DNA of 64,000 nt from Vibrio sp. SNU_ST1 (GCF_030563405.1 NZ_CP130749.1:248001-312000), one strand, 5' to 3'; shown: positions 43,874-53,030, counted from the first letter of the stretch. Notes: a model not told the origin generated them from the sequence alone. Made by a program: numbers and translations.

Positions 43874-44473
43874 TTATCGAGCGACAGCACCACCAAGATC
43901 TAAGTGGGTCGGCCACGTGGTGATCGTGTTACCACCTAGGTAGATATTGCCCCTGACCGTCATGGTATCGGGAAATGCTGTAATTGCAGATCCGCCAATA
44001 TATAAGTCGCCATCAACCACTATCCCGTTTGGTAGCTCGGTTAAAGGAGTACGGATCACGCTTAGGTCTCCTTTCACTCTAAAGCCGTTGGGAAGCCGTA
44101 TTAGGGGGGTATCTGTGAGGTTGATGAATCCACCCACTCTCACACCTTTCGGCCAACGAGTAATCTTACTTCCTATCAAGTCGGCGTAGCCCTTTATCTT
44201 AATTCCCGATGGAACTCGGGTCAGTTGGCTGTTGCCTGCTTTCAGGCTTCCGTTAACTTCCAACCCTTTGGGGAGGCGTGTAATCGCTGTATTTTCTATA
44301 TTTAAGTTGCCATCGACGATCAATCCTGTCGGTAGCGATGTATAGGGCTTATTTCGTAAATATAAGTTTCCGTAATTATCCAGATGGTTCAATATTTGAT
44401 ACTGATCGAGTGGTTCTGCAGTCACATTTGTTATGGTTAAAGAACCAATAATAAGTACAATTATTCGGAGCAT
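43874..44473 (-). CDS. Secreted solenoid protein of seven 20-residue LPxG repeats
   Basis: A 199-residue protein with a signal peptide (LRIIVLIIGSLTITNVTA). From residue 47 it is built of seven consecutive repeats of exactly 20 residues (47-66, 67-86, 87-106, 107-126, 127-146, 147-166, 167-186) plus a partial eighth. The pattern is L/W-P-x-G-h-x-V-x-G-x-L-x-h-x-x-T-x-h-T-x, for example LPNGIVVDGDLYIGGSAITA. This is a short leucine-rich-like or beta-solenoid repeat (LPxGL type), expected to form a stack of strands. There is no membrane anchor after the signal, no catalytic motif and no C-terminal sorting tag. It is likely periplasmic or secreted. The partner is unknown. Confidence 0.72.
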   Translation of the reverse strand: MLRIIVLIIGSLTITNVTAEPLDQYQILNHLDNYGNLYLRNKPYTSLPTGLIVDGNLNIENTAITRLPKGLEVNGSLKAGNSQLTRVPSGIKIKGYADLIGSKITRWPKGVRVGGFINLTDTPLIRLPNGFRVKGDLSVIRTPLTELPNGIVVDGDLYIGGSAITAFPDTMTVRGNIYLGGNTITTWPTHLDLGGAVAR

Positions 44474-44574
44474 AACAAGCTTCTTATTACGATAGACGTT
44501 AACACTATAATGAAAAATTTATTCTCGCATAGTGTTTTACTCATTTGTTGGTCGGTAAAAAAGGATAGAACACA

Positions 44575-44874
44575 ATGAAAGGCGAATCTGTGATTGAAAT
44601 AAATCGTCAAATTCTAAAAGGTTTTGTGATTGTAACTTCTGTATTTTTTTCAGTATCAGCGAGTGCTAATAAAATAATATCAACGCCCACTAAGGCTGTA
44701 GTCGTCACTCAGAACGGTTCACAGCAACGCGTTTGTTATTACAATGATAAGGCATACAGTGTCGGTGCTGTCGTTGAGGTGTCTGGCGTTGTGATTAAAT
44801 GTGCGGCCGAAAACAGCTTTGAGACTAATGGTTCACTGGGTTGGGTTGAAATAATAAAAAAAGACGAGCAATAA
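44575..44874 (+). CDS. DUF1496 (YnjH-like) exported protein
   Basis: A 99-residue protein with a signal peptide (ILKGFVIVTSVFFSVSASA). The mature part contains the DUF1496/YnjH block QRVCYYNDKAYSVGAVVEVS followed by a second Cys (VVIKCAAEN), likely a disulfide pair. The family has no known function. The start may be a later Met or Ile codon; the ATG at 44575 places about 15 residues before the hydrophobic core. Its stop codon lies within the hairpin terminator. Confidence 0.78.
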   Translation: MKGESVIEINRQILKGFVIVTSVFFSVSASANKIISTPTKAVVVTQNGSQQRVCYYNDKAYSVGAVVEVSGVVIKCAAENSFETNGSLGWVEIIKKDEQ

Positions 44875-44884
44875 ACTCGTCTTT
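44860..44884. terminator. Terminator overlapping the DUF1496 stop codon
   Basis: Arms aaagacgag / ctcgtcttt around a 7-nt loop that contains the gene's TAA stop codon, with A-rich sequence on the left and a short T stretch on the right. Confidence 0.7.
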
Positions 44885-44910
44885 CAATCCTGTAAACCTA
44901 AATGCTTACA

Positions 44911-45210
44911 TTAGCGTGCTAGCGAGCGAGTTTTCAGCTCGAAAATAATCTTCTCAGCACTGACTTCAAACTTAAAGCGAGCATTTAATTCTGTGCTTTC
45001 TTCTGTCAATTCTGATGCTTCAAATTCAACGTTGCTAGACACTTGTTTAGCAAGCTCAACGTACTTAGCAAACTCAGTTTCAATGAGTGCTTTAGAGTTA
45101 CCGTAAACCGTTACTTCAGCAACATCGTCGCCTTCTTTAATGATGAAGCCGATTTCGCCTGCGCAGCCGCAAGCCTCACATACATCATTGTTACCAATAT
45201 CTTGGCTCAT
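44911..45210 (-). CDS. YfcZ/YiiS family (DUF406) protein
   Basis: A 99-residue cytoplasmic protein of the YfcZ/YiiS family, recognised from a Cys-containing N-terminal block (NDVCEACGCAGEIGFIIKEGD) and length (E. coli YfcZ 94). The three cysteines in C-E-A-C-G-C could bind metal. The start at 45210 is preferred over 45252 because AGAGG lies at the right distance and the family starts here. Its function is unknown. The 530-bp region to its right holds its promoter, a CRP-like site and the luxT promoter. Confidence 0.82.
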   Translation of the reverse strand: MSQDIGNNDVCEACGCAGEIGFIIKEGDDVAEVTVYGNSKALIETEFAKYVELAKQVSSNVEFEASELTEESTELNARFKFEVSAEKIIFELKTRSLAR

Positions 45211-45363
45211 AGATAATCCTCTTACAAAGTCTGAGGTTATTCTAACGAGCAATTTGAACCGTATCTACAAAAATCCAAAATCTTTGAATTAATTTTTACT
45301 GGTATGCTATGCTGTTTGATAGGATATTTAATGAATATGTATATTCGCGACGATAAATATGTA

Positions 45364-45379
45364 TGTGATTAATATCACG
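45364..45379. promoter_or_regulatory. CRP-type binding site
   Basis: The sequence tgtgattaatatcacg matches the CRP consensus TGTGA-N6-TCACA at nine of ten conserved positions. It lies 154 bp before the YfcZ-family gene and about 360 bp before luxT in a 530-bp divergent gap that is otherwise AT-rich with no other clear feature. Confidence 0.6.
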
Positions 45380-45740
45380 TTTTTCTGAAGAGGTACGTTA
45401 TTTATTTGTCAGAATATCATTCACTTAGTTGCGCCAGGAATGATTTTATAAGAGTATCTATCGCTTGACAGTTATTTATACAATGAATTTTTCGTTGGGT
45501 ATTTCATATTCTAAGTAGTTATTTAAACTTATCGACTTAGGATTGTAAGGTGATTTTCGAAGAATAATTAAACAAAGTGCCCAAAGAGGCAACACTGTAA
45601 AATTGTTCGTACAAAGTATTTGTGGGTATTTAATGGAAATACTTGCGAAAAAATACCTTGCTCACATAATGCTGATAACGATTTTCATTCTGACTTCACT
45701 CGGTTGAGTTAGATGGATTTACAAAGAGAAGAACCTGAAT

Positions 45741-46202
45741 ATGCCAAAGCGTAGTAAAGAAGATACAGAAATCACGATCCAGAAGATCATGGATGCCGTT
45801 GTAGACCAGTTACTGAGATTGGGTTACGACAAAATGTCATACACGACGTTGAGTCAACAAACAGGCGTTTCTCGTACAGGTATAAGTCATCACTTTCCAA
45901 AGAAAACGGATTTTACTGCTGCTCTAGACGGCCGTATTTTCAAGATGTTCATGGAACACATTGACTTTGAAAATGGCCTTGATGCATTTTCGGCTAGCTG
46001 GGTTGCAGCACTTGAAGATGCTGAGTTCCTAGCGATCTTACGTTTACTTTTCCATCATATCGTTACTGCTGAGAATGCACATGAGTTCGCGGCAAACGGT
46101 ATCGACCGCTTGTACAAGCTAACTGAAACTCAGTTTGGTGATACTAGTGGTAAAGAATTAGAGTGGTTGATTGGTAAATCATTGATTCATATGAGCCAAT
46201 AA
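45741..46202 (+). CDS. luxT: LuxT, TetR-family quorum-sensing regulator
   Basis: A 153-residue TetR-type protein that reads like Vibrio LuxT along its length: the MPKRSKEDTEITIQKIMDAV opening, HTH with TTLSQQTGVSRTGISHHFPK, and a short C-terminal domain (TetR proteins are usually about 200 residues). LuxT modulates quorum sensing and related traits; in V. harveyi/campbellii it has been reported to act on luxO and swrZ. It is a single gene ending in a terminator, next to the heme-uptake genes. Its presence in the window with luxMN, 38 kb away, fits the quorum-sensing gene set of Vibrio. Confidence 0.88.
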   Translation: MPKRSKEDTEITIQKIMDAVVDQLLRLGYDKMSYTTLSQQTGVSRTGISHHFPKKTDFTAALDGRIFKMFMEHIDFENGLDAFSASWVAALEDAEFLAILRLLFHHIVTAENAHEFAANGIDRLYKLTETQFGDTSGKELEWLIGKSLIHMSQ

Positions 46203-46592
46203 TCAACATGCAATGAAAGAAGCTCCTGAGGGGGCTTTTTTTGTACCTGTAGTTTCACTTTTCTTCCTTTTTTCTCTAGCTCTCGCACCGTTGTCGTTAT
46301 CTTGTATTTGTGCTGAGTAAGGTTATTTCTTTTCTTTTTAGATGCTTAGGGTTTCGTCTGCATTTTACTGAGTAACTAAAAGCTTACTAACATTAACTGA
46401 TGGTGTTTATTTCTAGAGCCTCAAACGCTCAAGGTGAGCCGTTTTAAGGGGTATTGCTATGGTAACTAATAAAATTGATTTTAGGGTGAGAGAGGGACTG
46501 TGAGACAACAAAAGCCTCGAAGAAATCGAGGCGTTGAATGGTGTAGTTGTTAGAGAAAGCGAATGCTCAAAACGAACCTGTTCTAATCGAGC
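46203..46592. other. Intergenic region with two facing terminators
   Basis: A 390-bp gap between convergent genes luxT and hutD. At 46220-46242 is the luxT terminator (agctcc / gggggct with a run of seven T). At 46505-46532 is the hut operon terminator on the minus strand (gcctcg / cgaggc followed by ttttgttg). Between them I see nothing recognisable. Confidence 0.75.
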
Positions 46593-47375
46593 TTATTGTG
46601 CGGAATGAACCTGAGGGAAGTTCATCGTTGGGTGTTTTTCGACAATGCTTGTATAGCCGTACACATCTTCAATCATCGAAGGCTTAAGTGCTTCCCAAGG
46701 ACTGCCATCGCAAACTAAGTTTCCCTCTTTCAAAACTACCAATCGATCTGAGTATTGAGCGGCTAGGTTTAAGTCATGCAAAACGACGATAACCGCTGCG
46801 TTGTGGTTGTCGGCTAACTCTCTCGCGATCTTTAACGTGTTGTGCTGATGGGCAAGATCCAGTGCTGATGTGGGTTCATCAAGCATCAAGATACATTGGT
46901 CACCAGAATAGTGAAGCTGGGTTAGTACTCGAGCCAAGTGAACACGCTGTTTTTCACCACCAGATAGAGAAGGGTAGAGTCTTTTACTCAGGTGAGACAC
47001 ATCGGCAACATCCATTTTCTGGTTCGCTATGCTAGTGAGCTTCTTGTTGGACTCTTGCAACGGGATACCACCAAGCTCGACAACTTCGTGTGCCAGAAAA
47101 GGGAAGGTCAACGTACTGTGCTGAGGAAGCATAGCCAAGTGCTTTGCCAGTTTTTGAGAGGGCCACTTATCTTTGGTATGTCCAAAGTACTGAATATCAC
47201 CCGTGCTTGATATCTCTTGGCACAAAGCTTTAAGTAACGTGCTTTTCCCTGCGCCATTTGGCCCAAGCAGTGTGGTTACCTTTCCCGCTTCAATTTCAAT
47301 AGAAACGCGGTCTAATATCACTTTACTGCCGAACTTTACTTCGATGCCGGTCGCTTTTAACGCTGAAGGAAACAT
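46593..47375 (-). CDS. hutD: Heme ABC transporter ATPase
   Basis: A 260-residue ABC ATPase of the HmuV/HutD type that powers heme import across the inner membrane. Walker A is GPNGAGKST, the signature is LSGGEKQRVHLARVLT, Walker B is CILMLDEPTSALD, and the switch His is in VVLHDLNLAAQYSD. The start overlaps the hutC stop by one base (TAATG), so the two are translationally coupled. It is the last gene of the leftward run of hut genes, followed by a terminator. Confidence 0.95.
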   Translation of the reverse strand: MFPSALKATGIEVKFGSKVILDRVSIEIEAGKVTTLLGPNGAGKSTLLKALCQEISSTGDIQYFGHTKDKWPSQKLAKHLAMLPQHSTLTFPFLAHEVVELGGIPLQESNKKLTSIANQKMDVADVSHLSKRLYPSLSGGEKQRVHLARVLTQLHYSGDQCILMLDEPTSALDLAHQHNTLKIARELADNHNAAVIVVLHDLNLAAQYSDRLVVLKEGNLVCDGSPWEALKPSMIEDVYGYTSIVEKHPTMNFPQVHSAQ

Positions 47376-48424
47376 TAAAGGATTCTCCCTTTCTGTTGAA
47401 ATAGTAGATACAAGAAGAAGGGAGCGCCGATAATTGCGGTGACAATGCCCACTGGAAGCTCTGCCGGTGCAAGTACCACACGTGAGAACATGTCAGCAGC
47501 CGTTAGTAGTAGTGCACCTAGTACTGCAGATAGTGGCAATAGAACTCGGTGATCTGGGCCTGCCAACATACGGCCAAGATGAGGAATAACAAGCCCGATG
47601 AAGCCAATCATGCCAGACAAACTAACCGTGATTCCGACACCTGCGGCTGTCAGTAGAATGAGTTTTCGCTTGAGCTTTTGTACTGGAATACCCAGATGCT
47701 GCGCTTCTGACTCACCAAGTAGAAGCGCATTCAGTGACATCGCTTGACGGTAGAAAACAATAAATAGCGCGACGAGAGTGACAGCAGCAAGCAAAATGCC
47801 TGACCACTTCGCACCAGCTAACGATCCCATCGACCACAGTGAAAGATCACGCAGCATTTGGTCATCAGCAATGAAGTTCAAGAAGCCAATACCTGCGCCT
47901 GATAGTGCGCTAATCGCGACACCCGCTAATAACATGATGGTCACCGAGGTGCCGAATTTCCCCGTGCCTAGCTTATAAACCAACAGTGTGGTTAAGGCCC
48001 CGCCCAAAAAGGCGAATACAGGAACGGCTGCAAAATTCATGAAGGCAGGGTATTGCAGTGAAAGTTCCGAGAAAAGAACAATGGCCAACGCCGCACCTAA
48101 TGCTGCTCCTGCAGATACACCTATGATGCCAGGTTCGGCAAGCGGGTTTCGAAACAGCCCCTGCATTACCGCACCACATAATGCAAGAATAGCGCCGATT
48201 AGCATACACAATATCGTTCTAGGCAAGCGGATCTCTTGAATCACCAAATTGATGTGTGGAGCTAAGTCATTGTTGGGTTGGAGAAGGCTAGCTGCGCTGT
48301 CAGCTAAACTAATGTTCATTGGCCCAACTGTAATGGAGAACAGTGCAACGAAGACTAGGGTAGCACCTAGGCCTAACATCGATGTTTTAAGTGGGACGGA
48401 TCGTAGCAACATAAAGGGCCTCAA
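47375..48424 (-). CDS. hutC: Heme ABC transporter permease
   Basis: A 349-residue FecCD-type permease with about ten membrane helices. The family blocks IRLPRTILCMLIGAILALCG, GIIGVSAGAALGAALA and the cytoplasmic EAQHLGIPVQKLKRK coupling segment are seen, as is the GFIGLVIPHLGRMLAGPDHR end region. It works as a dimer with HutD and takes heme from HutB. It is 94 bp downstream of hutB. Confidence 0.95.
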   Translation of the reverse strand: MRPFMLLRSVPLKTSMLGLGATLVFVALFSITVGPMNISLADSAASLLQPNNDLAPHINLVIQEIRLPRTILCMLIGAILALCGAVMQGLFRNPLAEPGIIGVSAGAALGAALAIVLFSELSLQYPAFMNFAAVPVFAFLGGALTTLLVYKLGTGKFGTSVTIMLLAGVAISALSGAGIGFLNFIADDQMLRDLSLWSMGSLAGAKWSGILLAAVTLVALFIVFYRQAMSLNALLLGESEAQHLGIPVQKLKRKLILLTAAGVGITVSLSGMIGFIGLVIPHLGRMLAGPDHRVLLPLSAVLGALLLTAADMFSRVVLAPAELPVGIVTAIIGAPFFLYLLFQQKGRIL

Positions 48425-48518
48425 TGTCTATCACTAGCTTCAATCCTCGTAACCGACTTTACGAAAGCGACGCGGTAATGAGGATTGAGCAAGTAACAGT
48501 AAAAATAGGGTAGTTGAG

Positions 48519-49409
48519 TTATAGTGGGTAGATAAGTGCGTTTATTCGCTTCGCTTCTGAAAGGCTTTCAAGACCAAGTCCTCCAACTAAAGCGCTGCCC
48601 TTTACGGTAATTATTTGTTTGTTCATGCCTGCTGGCGTTGCCGCTAACATAGGTAACGATTTTAGGATGGCATCAGCGCCGCCCATTTTCTGGTAGCTAC
48701 GGCCGCTCACTAAGATGACATCAGGTTGCATCTCAACGAGTGATTCCATTGATAGGGGCTTGTAAGAGGTCAGACTTTGAGCCGCAGGGTTAACACCGCC
48801 AGCCAGTTCAATGATCGCGTTTGGTGATGTTTCACCGCCAGCAACGTTCGCAGGACGACCTTCATGCAGCAACAGGAATAAAACTTTCTTTGCTTCGTTG
48901 CTTGGTACTTGGTTTGCCTGTAGTGCTTCTATTTTCTGATTTACTTCAGCTTTGACCTTCTCTGAGTTAGCTTCGGTATGCGTTATCTTGGCGATTTGGT
49001 CGATACGCTTTAATAACCCTTCAACGTTCGCTTCTGTGTTGACGATCTCTACATCGATACCAACAGATTTCAATTGAGAGAGCGCGTTGTCTGGTCCCAT
49101 TTCATCTGAACCAATCAGTGTGGTTGGCTGCAACGCAATCAAGCCTTCTGCAGAAAGGTTTCTGTGGTAACCAATCTTTGGCAGCTTTTTTGACTGAGGG
49201 AGGTGACTGGTCACATCAATTGCGATTAACTGTTCTTCAGCACCCAGAGCTAGAATCAATTCAGTAACCGCGCTGCCAGCACTAATGATTCGAGGCTGAT
49301 CAACGTCGTCAGCATTGGCGATAGGTGCTGTCAATGCTAGGCTCATCGCAGCGATTGCGAGTAAATGTTTGTTATTCTTTAATTTGTTGAGCATTTTTAA
49401 GTCTTTCAT
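48519..49409 (-). CDS. hutB: Periplasmic heme-binding protein
   Basis: A 296-residue cluster-A-type binding protein (HmuT/HutB). The signal peptide is hydrophobic (LLAIAAMSLALTAPIANA), preceded by a basic stretch; starts at 49409 or 49394 both precede it. The mature part opens with QPRIISAGSAVTELILALGA, the typical first strand and helix, and has a long backbone helix around SEKVKAEVNQKIEALQ. A Tyr in TSYKPLSME or SGRSYQKMG could ligate heme iron. It delivers heme to HutCD. It lies 175 bp downstream of exbD, longer than the other gaps in the run, so an extra promoter is possible. Confidence 0.93.
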   Translation of the reverse strand: MKDLKMLNKLKNNKHLLAIAAMSLALTAPIANADDVDQPRIISAGSAVTELILALGAEEQLIAIDVTSHLPQSKKLPKIGYHRNLSAEGLIALQPTTLIGSDEMGPDNALSQLKSVGIDVEIVNTEANVEGLLKRIDQIAKITHTEANSEKVKAEVNQKIEALQANQVPSNEAKKVLFLLLHEGRPANVAGGETSPNAIIELAGGVNPAAQSLTSYKPLSMESLVEMQPDVILVSGRSYQKMGGADAILKSLPMLAATPAGMNKQIITVKGSALVGGLGLESLSEAKRINALIYPL

Positions 49410-49584
49410 AATAATTTATTTATACTTTCTTTTGATGGAGAGTAATCGCGAAGATGCTCTGTGATCAGCCTGTTCGCATGTTAAGTTTGAATCGATAGAG
49501 AGTTGGCTTTGGTTATTTGGTCTTATCAATAAAGAGCCCAATCTTGTAAAAGGTGCTGGGCCTCATGAAAATTTGAGAGTTGCT

Positions 49585-49998
49585 CTAACCGTCTTCAGTG
49601 AGTAATTGGGTCGCTGGAATGCCGTTTTCTTGTAGGAACGACAGCAATTTCACTAAGTTTTCCACGTTGGCTGCTTTATCGGCGCCAATGATGATCGGCT
49701 TCTTATCCGATGTGCCTGTTTCTTCTAACAGTGCGATCTTGAAGTTTTCCCAGTCAATGTACTCTTGGCCGTTGATCGCCCAGTAAGGTTCGTGATCTAA
49801 GATATTGACGCTAATCGAATCTTTATGAACTTCAGAAACGTTTTTAATATCAGAACTCGGAAGCTCCACTTCTAATGACTCCAACTTCACTGATGCTGTC
49901 AGCAGAAGGAAAACCATCACGATAAATATAATGTCCAGTAATGGTGTTAAATCCGGAACTAAGCTTTGTGTTTGAGATGAGTGGGGCGTTTTAATCAT
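49585..49998 (-). CDS. exbD: ExbD, proton-motive-force transducer
   Basis: A 137-residue ExbD protein. A single N-terminal membrane helix carries the essential Asp (SLVPDLTPLLDIIFIVMVFLLL) and is followed by a periplasmic domain. ExbB-ExbD uses the proton gradient to drive TonB and so outer-membrane heme and siderophore receptors. The start overlaps the exbB stop (ATGA, four bases), showing coupled translation in the tonB-exbB-exbD order. Confidence 0.95.
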   Translation of the reverse strand: MIKTPHSSQTQSLVPDLTPLLDIIFIVMVFLLLTASVKLESLEVELPSSDIKNVSEVHKDSISVNILDHEPYWAINGQEYIDWENFKIALLEETGTSDKKPIIIGADKAANVENLVKLLSFLQENGIPATQLLTEDG

Positions 49999-50696
49999 GC
50001 TTGGCTCACATCACCGATAGAGGCTTTACTTACAGGAGTCCCTTGAGTGTTGCCAGACTGATTGGTTTGAATTGACATGCCTTCTAGCCAAACATTCACA
50101 TAATTCAGAGTGTGTTCTAACTGAGCTAGCACTCGATCGGCCCATAACCCGAGTAGTTGAGATCCTGAAATAGCAGGAAGCGCAATCATCAAACCCGCAG
50201 CAGTGGTTCTCATTGCTAATCCAAGACCGTCTGCCAAATCATTAGGCGTGATGCTGCCTGTTGTAGCGGCAACGCCTTTAAACATCTCAATAAGCCCAAG
50301 TACTGTGCCAAGCAGGCCAATTAGCGGGCTGATGACGCCGATCAAGCCAAGCAGTCTTAAACCTGCATGAAGCTGGTGGCGTTTCTCTTGTAACCAAATC
50401 CCTGCTGCATCTTCACGTAAACCTTTTGAGAAAGAGTGGTGTGCAAGTAGCATCGACACGCCCTTGTAAAGCAGCGGTCGTTTACCGGAAATAGATTGTG
50501 CTAATGCTTCGATTTCTTTGCTATTGGTTGGTGAAATCTGGTTGAGCTCATGACGAATAGCGCGTTTGCCAACCCCAATGCTTAGCATGACTTGGAAGAT
50601 ACGCTCTGCGATGATCATTGCTGTTAATGCTGAACAGATAAGAAGAGGCCATGTCATTAGCCCAAGTTGATCTTGTAAGTAACTGATTTGTTGCAT
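49995..50696 (-). CDS. exbB: ExbB, proton channel subunit
   Basis: A 233-residue MotA/TolQ/ExbB proton channel protein with three helices. The conserved blocks are GLLGTVLGLIEMFKG and LADGLGLAMRTTAAGLMIALPA. It forms the pentamer around ExbD and energises TonB. Its start lies two bases beyond the tonB stop and its stop overlaps exbD, so the three genes form a tight unit. Confidence 0.95.
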   Translation of the reverse strand: MQQISYLQDQLGLMTWPLLICSALTAMIIAERIFQVMLSIGVGKRAIRHELNQISPTNSKEIEALAQSISGKRPLLYKGVSMLLAHHSFSKGLREDAAGIWLQEKRHQLHAGLRLLGLIGVISPLIGLLGTVLGLIEMFKGVAATTGSITPNDLADGLGLAMRTTAAGLMIALPAISGSQLLGLWADRVLAQLEHTLNYVNVWLEGMSIQTNQSGNTQGTPVSKASIGDVSQA

Positions 50697-50698
50697 GG

Positions 50699-51466
50699 TT
50701 AATCCAACTTAAAACGAACAGGTATTTGTACACGGTGAGCAATGGCTCGACCATTTACAGTATGAGGTGAGAACTTCCATTTCTTAATGGCTTTCAATGC
50801 AGCGTTGTCGAGCATTAGTGCACCTGATGAGTTGACTAATGCCTGTTTAATTTGTTTTCCTTCAGCATCTAACCAGACCTCATAAGTTGCGACACCTTCA
50901 ACGCCTCGGCGCCTTGCTTGGCGTGGGTAGCTTGGTGGTGTTGGACGAGCTGAAAAAGAGGGCCTAGTGACTAACACCGGCTCTTGGTTAGACACGCCTT
51001 GGTTAACTTGTCTAGGTTGGTTGGCGGACTCGTCCATATTTTTATCGACTTTCTTGTCGGCCAGTTTTTTTGGTTGAGTCACCGGTTTTTTTTGAATCGG
51101 CTTTTTCTCGACTGTCTTCTCCACAACCTTTTTCTCTACTTTCTTGGGCTGAGGCTTATTGGTGATCGCTTTTTTCTTTGGTGCAGGTTTGGCTTGCTTT
51201 GGCTCCACTGCTTTCGGTTCGACAGGTTTAGGTTCTGGGTGTGAGACCATTTCCTTGATTGGCTCAGGCTCAACTGGCTGTGTAACGGTTTTTTGCTGAG
51301 CTTGTGAGGGAACGCTCTTTGGAGTGAAGTTGATCGATACCGTGTTCGATTGGCTACCTGCAGGCATTGCAAATACTTTGGATTCTTGAGCGACAAATAA
51401 CATCGCCGCATGAATCACTAACGATGCACCGCCTGCAATAACATATCTAGGTACGTTCACATTCAA
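50699..51466 (-). CDS. tonB: TonB, energy transducer
   Basis: A 255-residue TonB protein. It has an N-terminal membrane anchor (YVIAGGASLVIHAAMLFVAQ) containing the His seen in TonB anchors, a long Pro/Lys/Glu-rich spacer (about 55-150, with EPKPVEPK-type repeats) that spans the periplasm, and the C-terminal receptor-binding domain with SYPRQARRRGVEGVATYEVW. It is the first gene of the leftward operon and shares a Fur-box promoter region with hutW. In Vibrio this hut-linked system is TonB1, which serves heme receptors. Confidence 0.95.
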   Translation of the reverse strand: MNVNVPRYVIAGGASLVIHAAMLFVAQESKVFAMPAGSQSNTVSINFTPKSVPSQAQQKTVTQPVEPEPIKEMVSHPEPKPVEPKAVEPKQAKPAPKKKAITNKPQPKKVEKKVVEKTVEKKPIQKKPVTQPKKLADKKVDKNMDESANQPRQVNQGVSNQEPVLVTRPSFSARPTPPSYPRQARRRGVEGVATYEVWLDAEGKQIKQALVNSSGALMLDNAALKAIKKWKFSPHTVNGRAIAHRVQIPVRFKLD

Positions 51467-51522
51467 TCCTTCACCAAATCTAAAATATGTATCGGATTAT
51501 TGCTTAGAATCTAAATAAGATC

Positions 51523-51545
51523 AATTATCAATTGCATTATCATTT
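51523..51545. promoter_or_regulatory. Fur box between tonB and hutW
   Basis: The sequence aattatcaattgcattatcattt, read on the other strand as aaatgataatgcaattgataatt, holds two gataat hexamers in the repeated layout of Fur sites. It lies in the 154-bp divergent gap, 57 bp before tonB and about 75 bp before hutW, so both heme operons would be repressed by iron. Confidence 0.7.
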
Positions 51546-51620
51546 GCGTCTATTTATGATTCTCTCAGTTTTAGTAAACAGTCTTCCAGGCTTTGCTATA
51601 TAAGTGTTTAGAGAGATTAT

Positions 51621-53030
51621 ATGAGCGTTGATATCTATAAGTTTGACGAATCAATTCTGGGCGTTTCTAGCCCAGACCCACTTCGTTTTGCATTTGCCAA
51701 AAAGCAATCTGCACATGCTGGGGGAAGCTCAATCCCGGTCGACCCGCGCAAGAAATTGGAAATCTTTGATGAGTTGATGCTGAGTGAAGGAAAGAAACAG
51801 GATAAACGTTGTTTGTATATCCATATTCCTTTTTGTCGCGTGCGTTGTACCTTCTGCAATTTCTTCCAAAATGCCGCAAGCCGTAAATTAGTGGATGAGT
51901 ATTTTGATTCACTGATGGTTGAGCTAAAGCAAAAAGCTAAAACCTCTTGGGCTCAGTCTGGACTATTTCACGCCGTCTATATTGGTGGTGGAACACCCAC
52001 CGATTTATCACCTCTACAAGTTGAGCAGTTAGGCAAGGCTATTCGTCAATACTTCCCATTAGCCAATGATGTTGAAATGACCTTAGAAGGGCGCATCAAT
52101 CGATTTGGCGACCAGATGTTTGATAGTGCTCTGGAAGGTGGTTTCAATCGCTTCTCATTCGGTATTCAAAGTTTCAATACTCAAGTTCGGCGCAGTGCTA
52201 AGCGCTTGGATGACCGAGAAGTTGTGTTGGAACGTATCAGTTCACTAAGTCGTACTGAACAAGCACCTATCGTTCTTGATCTGCTATACGGGTTGCCACA
52301 TCAGTCTATGGAAGTGTTTCAACAAGATTTAGAAGACTACATGTCGACTGGCGCACACGGTATTGACCTATACCAACTGATTGTTTCAGGCAACGCGCCT
52401 ATGCTTAATCTTGTTGAGAAAGGAAAAATCCCACCACCGGCTAATACGCCAGATAAGGCGAGTATGTACTCGGCGGGCGTTGAGTTCATGGCAAAGCACA
52501 AGGTTAAGCAACTGAGCGTGAATCATTGGACTCGTGATAACCGCGAACGCAGCATTTACAACAGCTTAGCGAAAACTTATGCCGAAGTTCTACCAATCGG
52601 TTGTGGCGCTGGTGGCAACATCGGTGGTCATGGTGTGATGCAACATCGAACTTTAGACCGCTACATGGAGTCTATAAAGCAAGGTCAATTGCCAATAGCC
52701 ATGATGACCAAGCAAAGCTCATTAGAGCCAACTTTCTCTTCATTGAAGGCTGGTTTTGATGCTGGCGTTGTTAGAAGAAGTACGTTGCCGAGTTTTATGG
52801 GGCAAGACACATTCGATTACCTGAAGCCTTTGTTCTCGCATTGGGAAAAGAATGGTCTAGTTGAGCTTTCAGAAGATTATTTGAGCCTCACTATTGCTGG
52901 CAGCTTCTGGTCTGTAAGTCTCGCTCAGAGTGTGATTCAAGTGCTTAACGCTGAATATCAGGCTATGTACCCAGTTCCAAATGTGCCTGGTTCGGGTGTT
53001 CACCCACACGCAAGTTTGAAACACGCTTAG
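51621..53030 (+). CDS. hutW: HutW, radical SAM heme-degradation protein
   Basis: A 469-residue HemN-like radical SAM protein of the HutW/ChuW family. The cluster-binding motif is CLYIHIPFCRVRCTFCNFF (C-x3-C-x2-C). In E. coli O157 the homolog ChuW opens heme anaerobically by methyl transfer and releases iron. Context with hutX and hutZ separates it from HemN, the coproporphyrinogen oxidase. A GAGAG site precedes the start. It is the first gene of the rightward operon hutWXZ. Confidence 0.93.
   Translation: MSVDIYKFDESILGVSSPDPLRFAFAKKQSAHAGGSSIPVDPRKKLEIFDELMLSEGKKQDKRCLYIHIPFCRVRCTFCNFFQNAASRKLVDEYFDSLMVELKQKAKTSWAQSGLFHAVYIGGGTPTDLSPLQVEQLGKAIRQYFPLANDVEMTLEGRINRFGDQMFDSALEGGFNRFSFGIQSFNTQVRRSAKRLDDREVVLERISSLSRTEQAPIVLDLLYGLPHQSMEVFQQDLEDYMSTGAHGIDLYQLIVSGNAPMLNLVEKGKIPPPANTPDKASMYSAGVEFMAKHKVKQLSVNHWTRDNRERSIYNSLAKTYAEVLPIGCGAGGNIGGHGVMQHRTLDRYMESIKQGQLPIAMMTKQSSLEPTFSSLKAGFDAGVVRRSTLPSFMGQDTFDYLKPLFSHWEKNGLVELSEDYLSLTIAGSFWSVSLAQSVIQVLNAEYQAMYPVPNVPGSGVHPHASLKHA

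Noticed and set aside
50984..51244. Open frame on the plus strand rich in Phe, Leu and Arg opposite tonB
   Set aside because: It is the complement of the Pro/Lys-rich spacer of tonB, with no ribosome binding site or family match.
51621..53030. HutW as coproporphyrinogen oxidase HemN
   Set aside because: The radical SAM motif is shared, but the gene heads the Fur-linked hutWXZ operon, which fits heme degradation.
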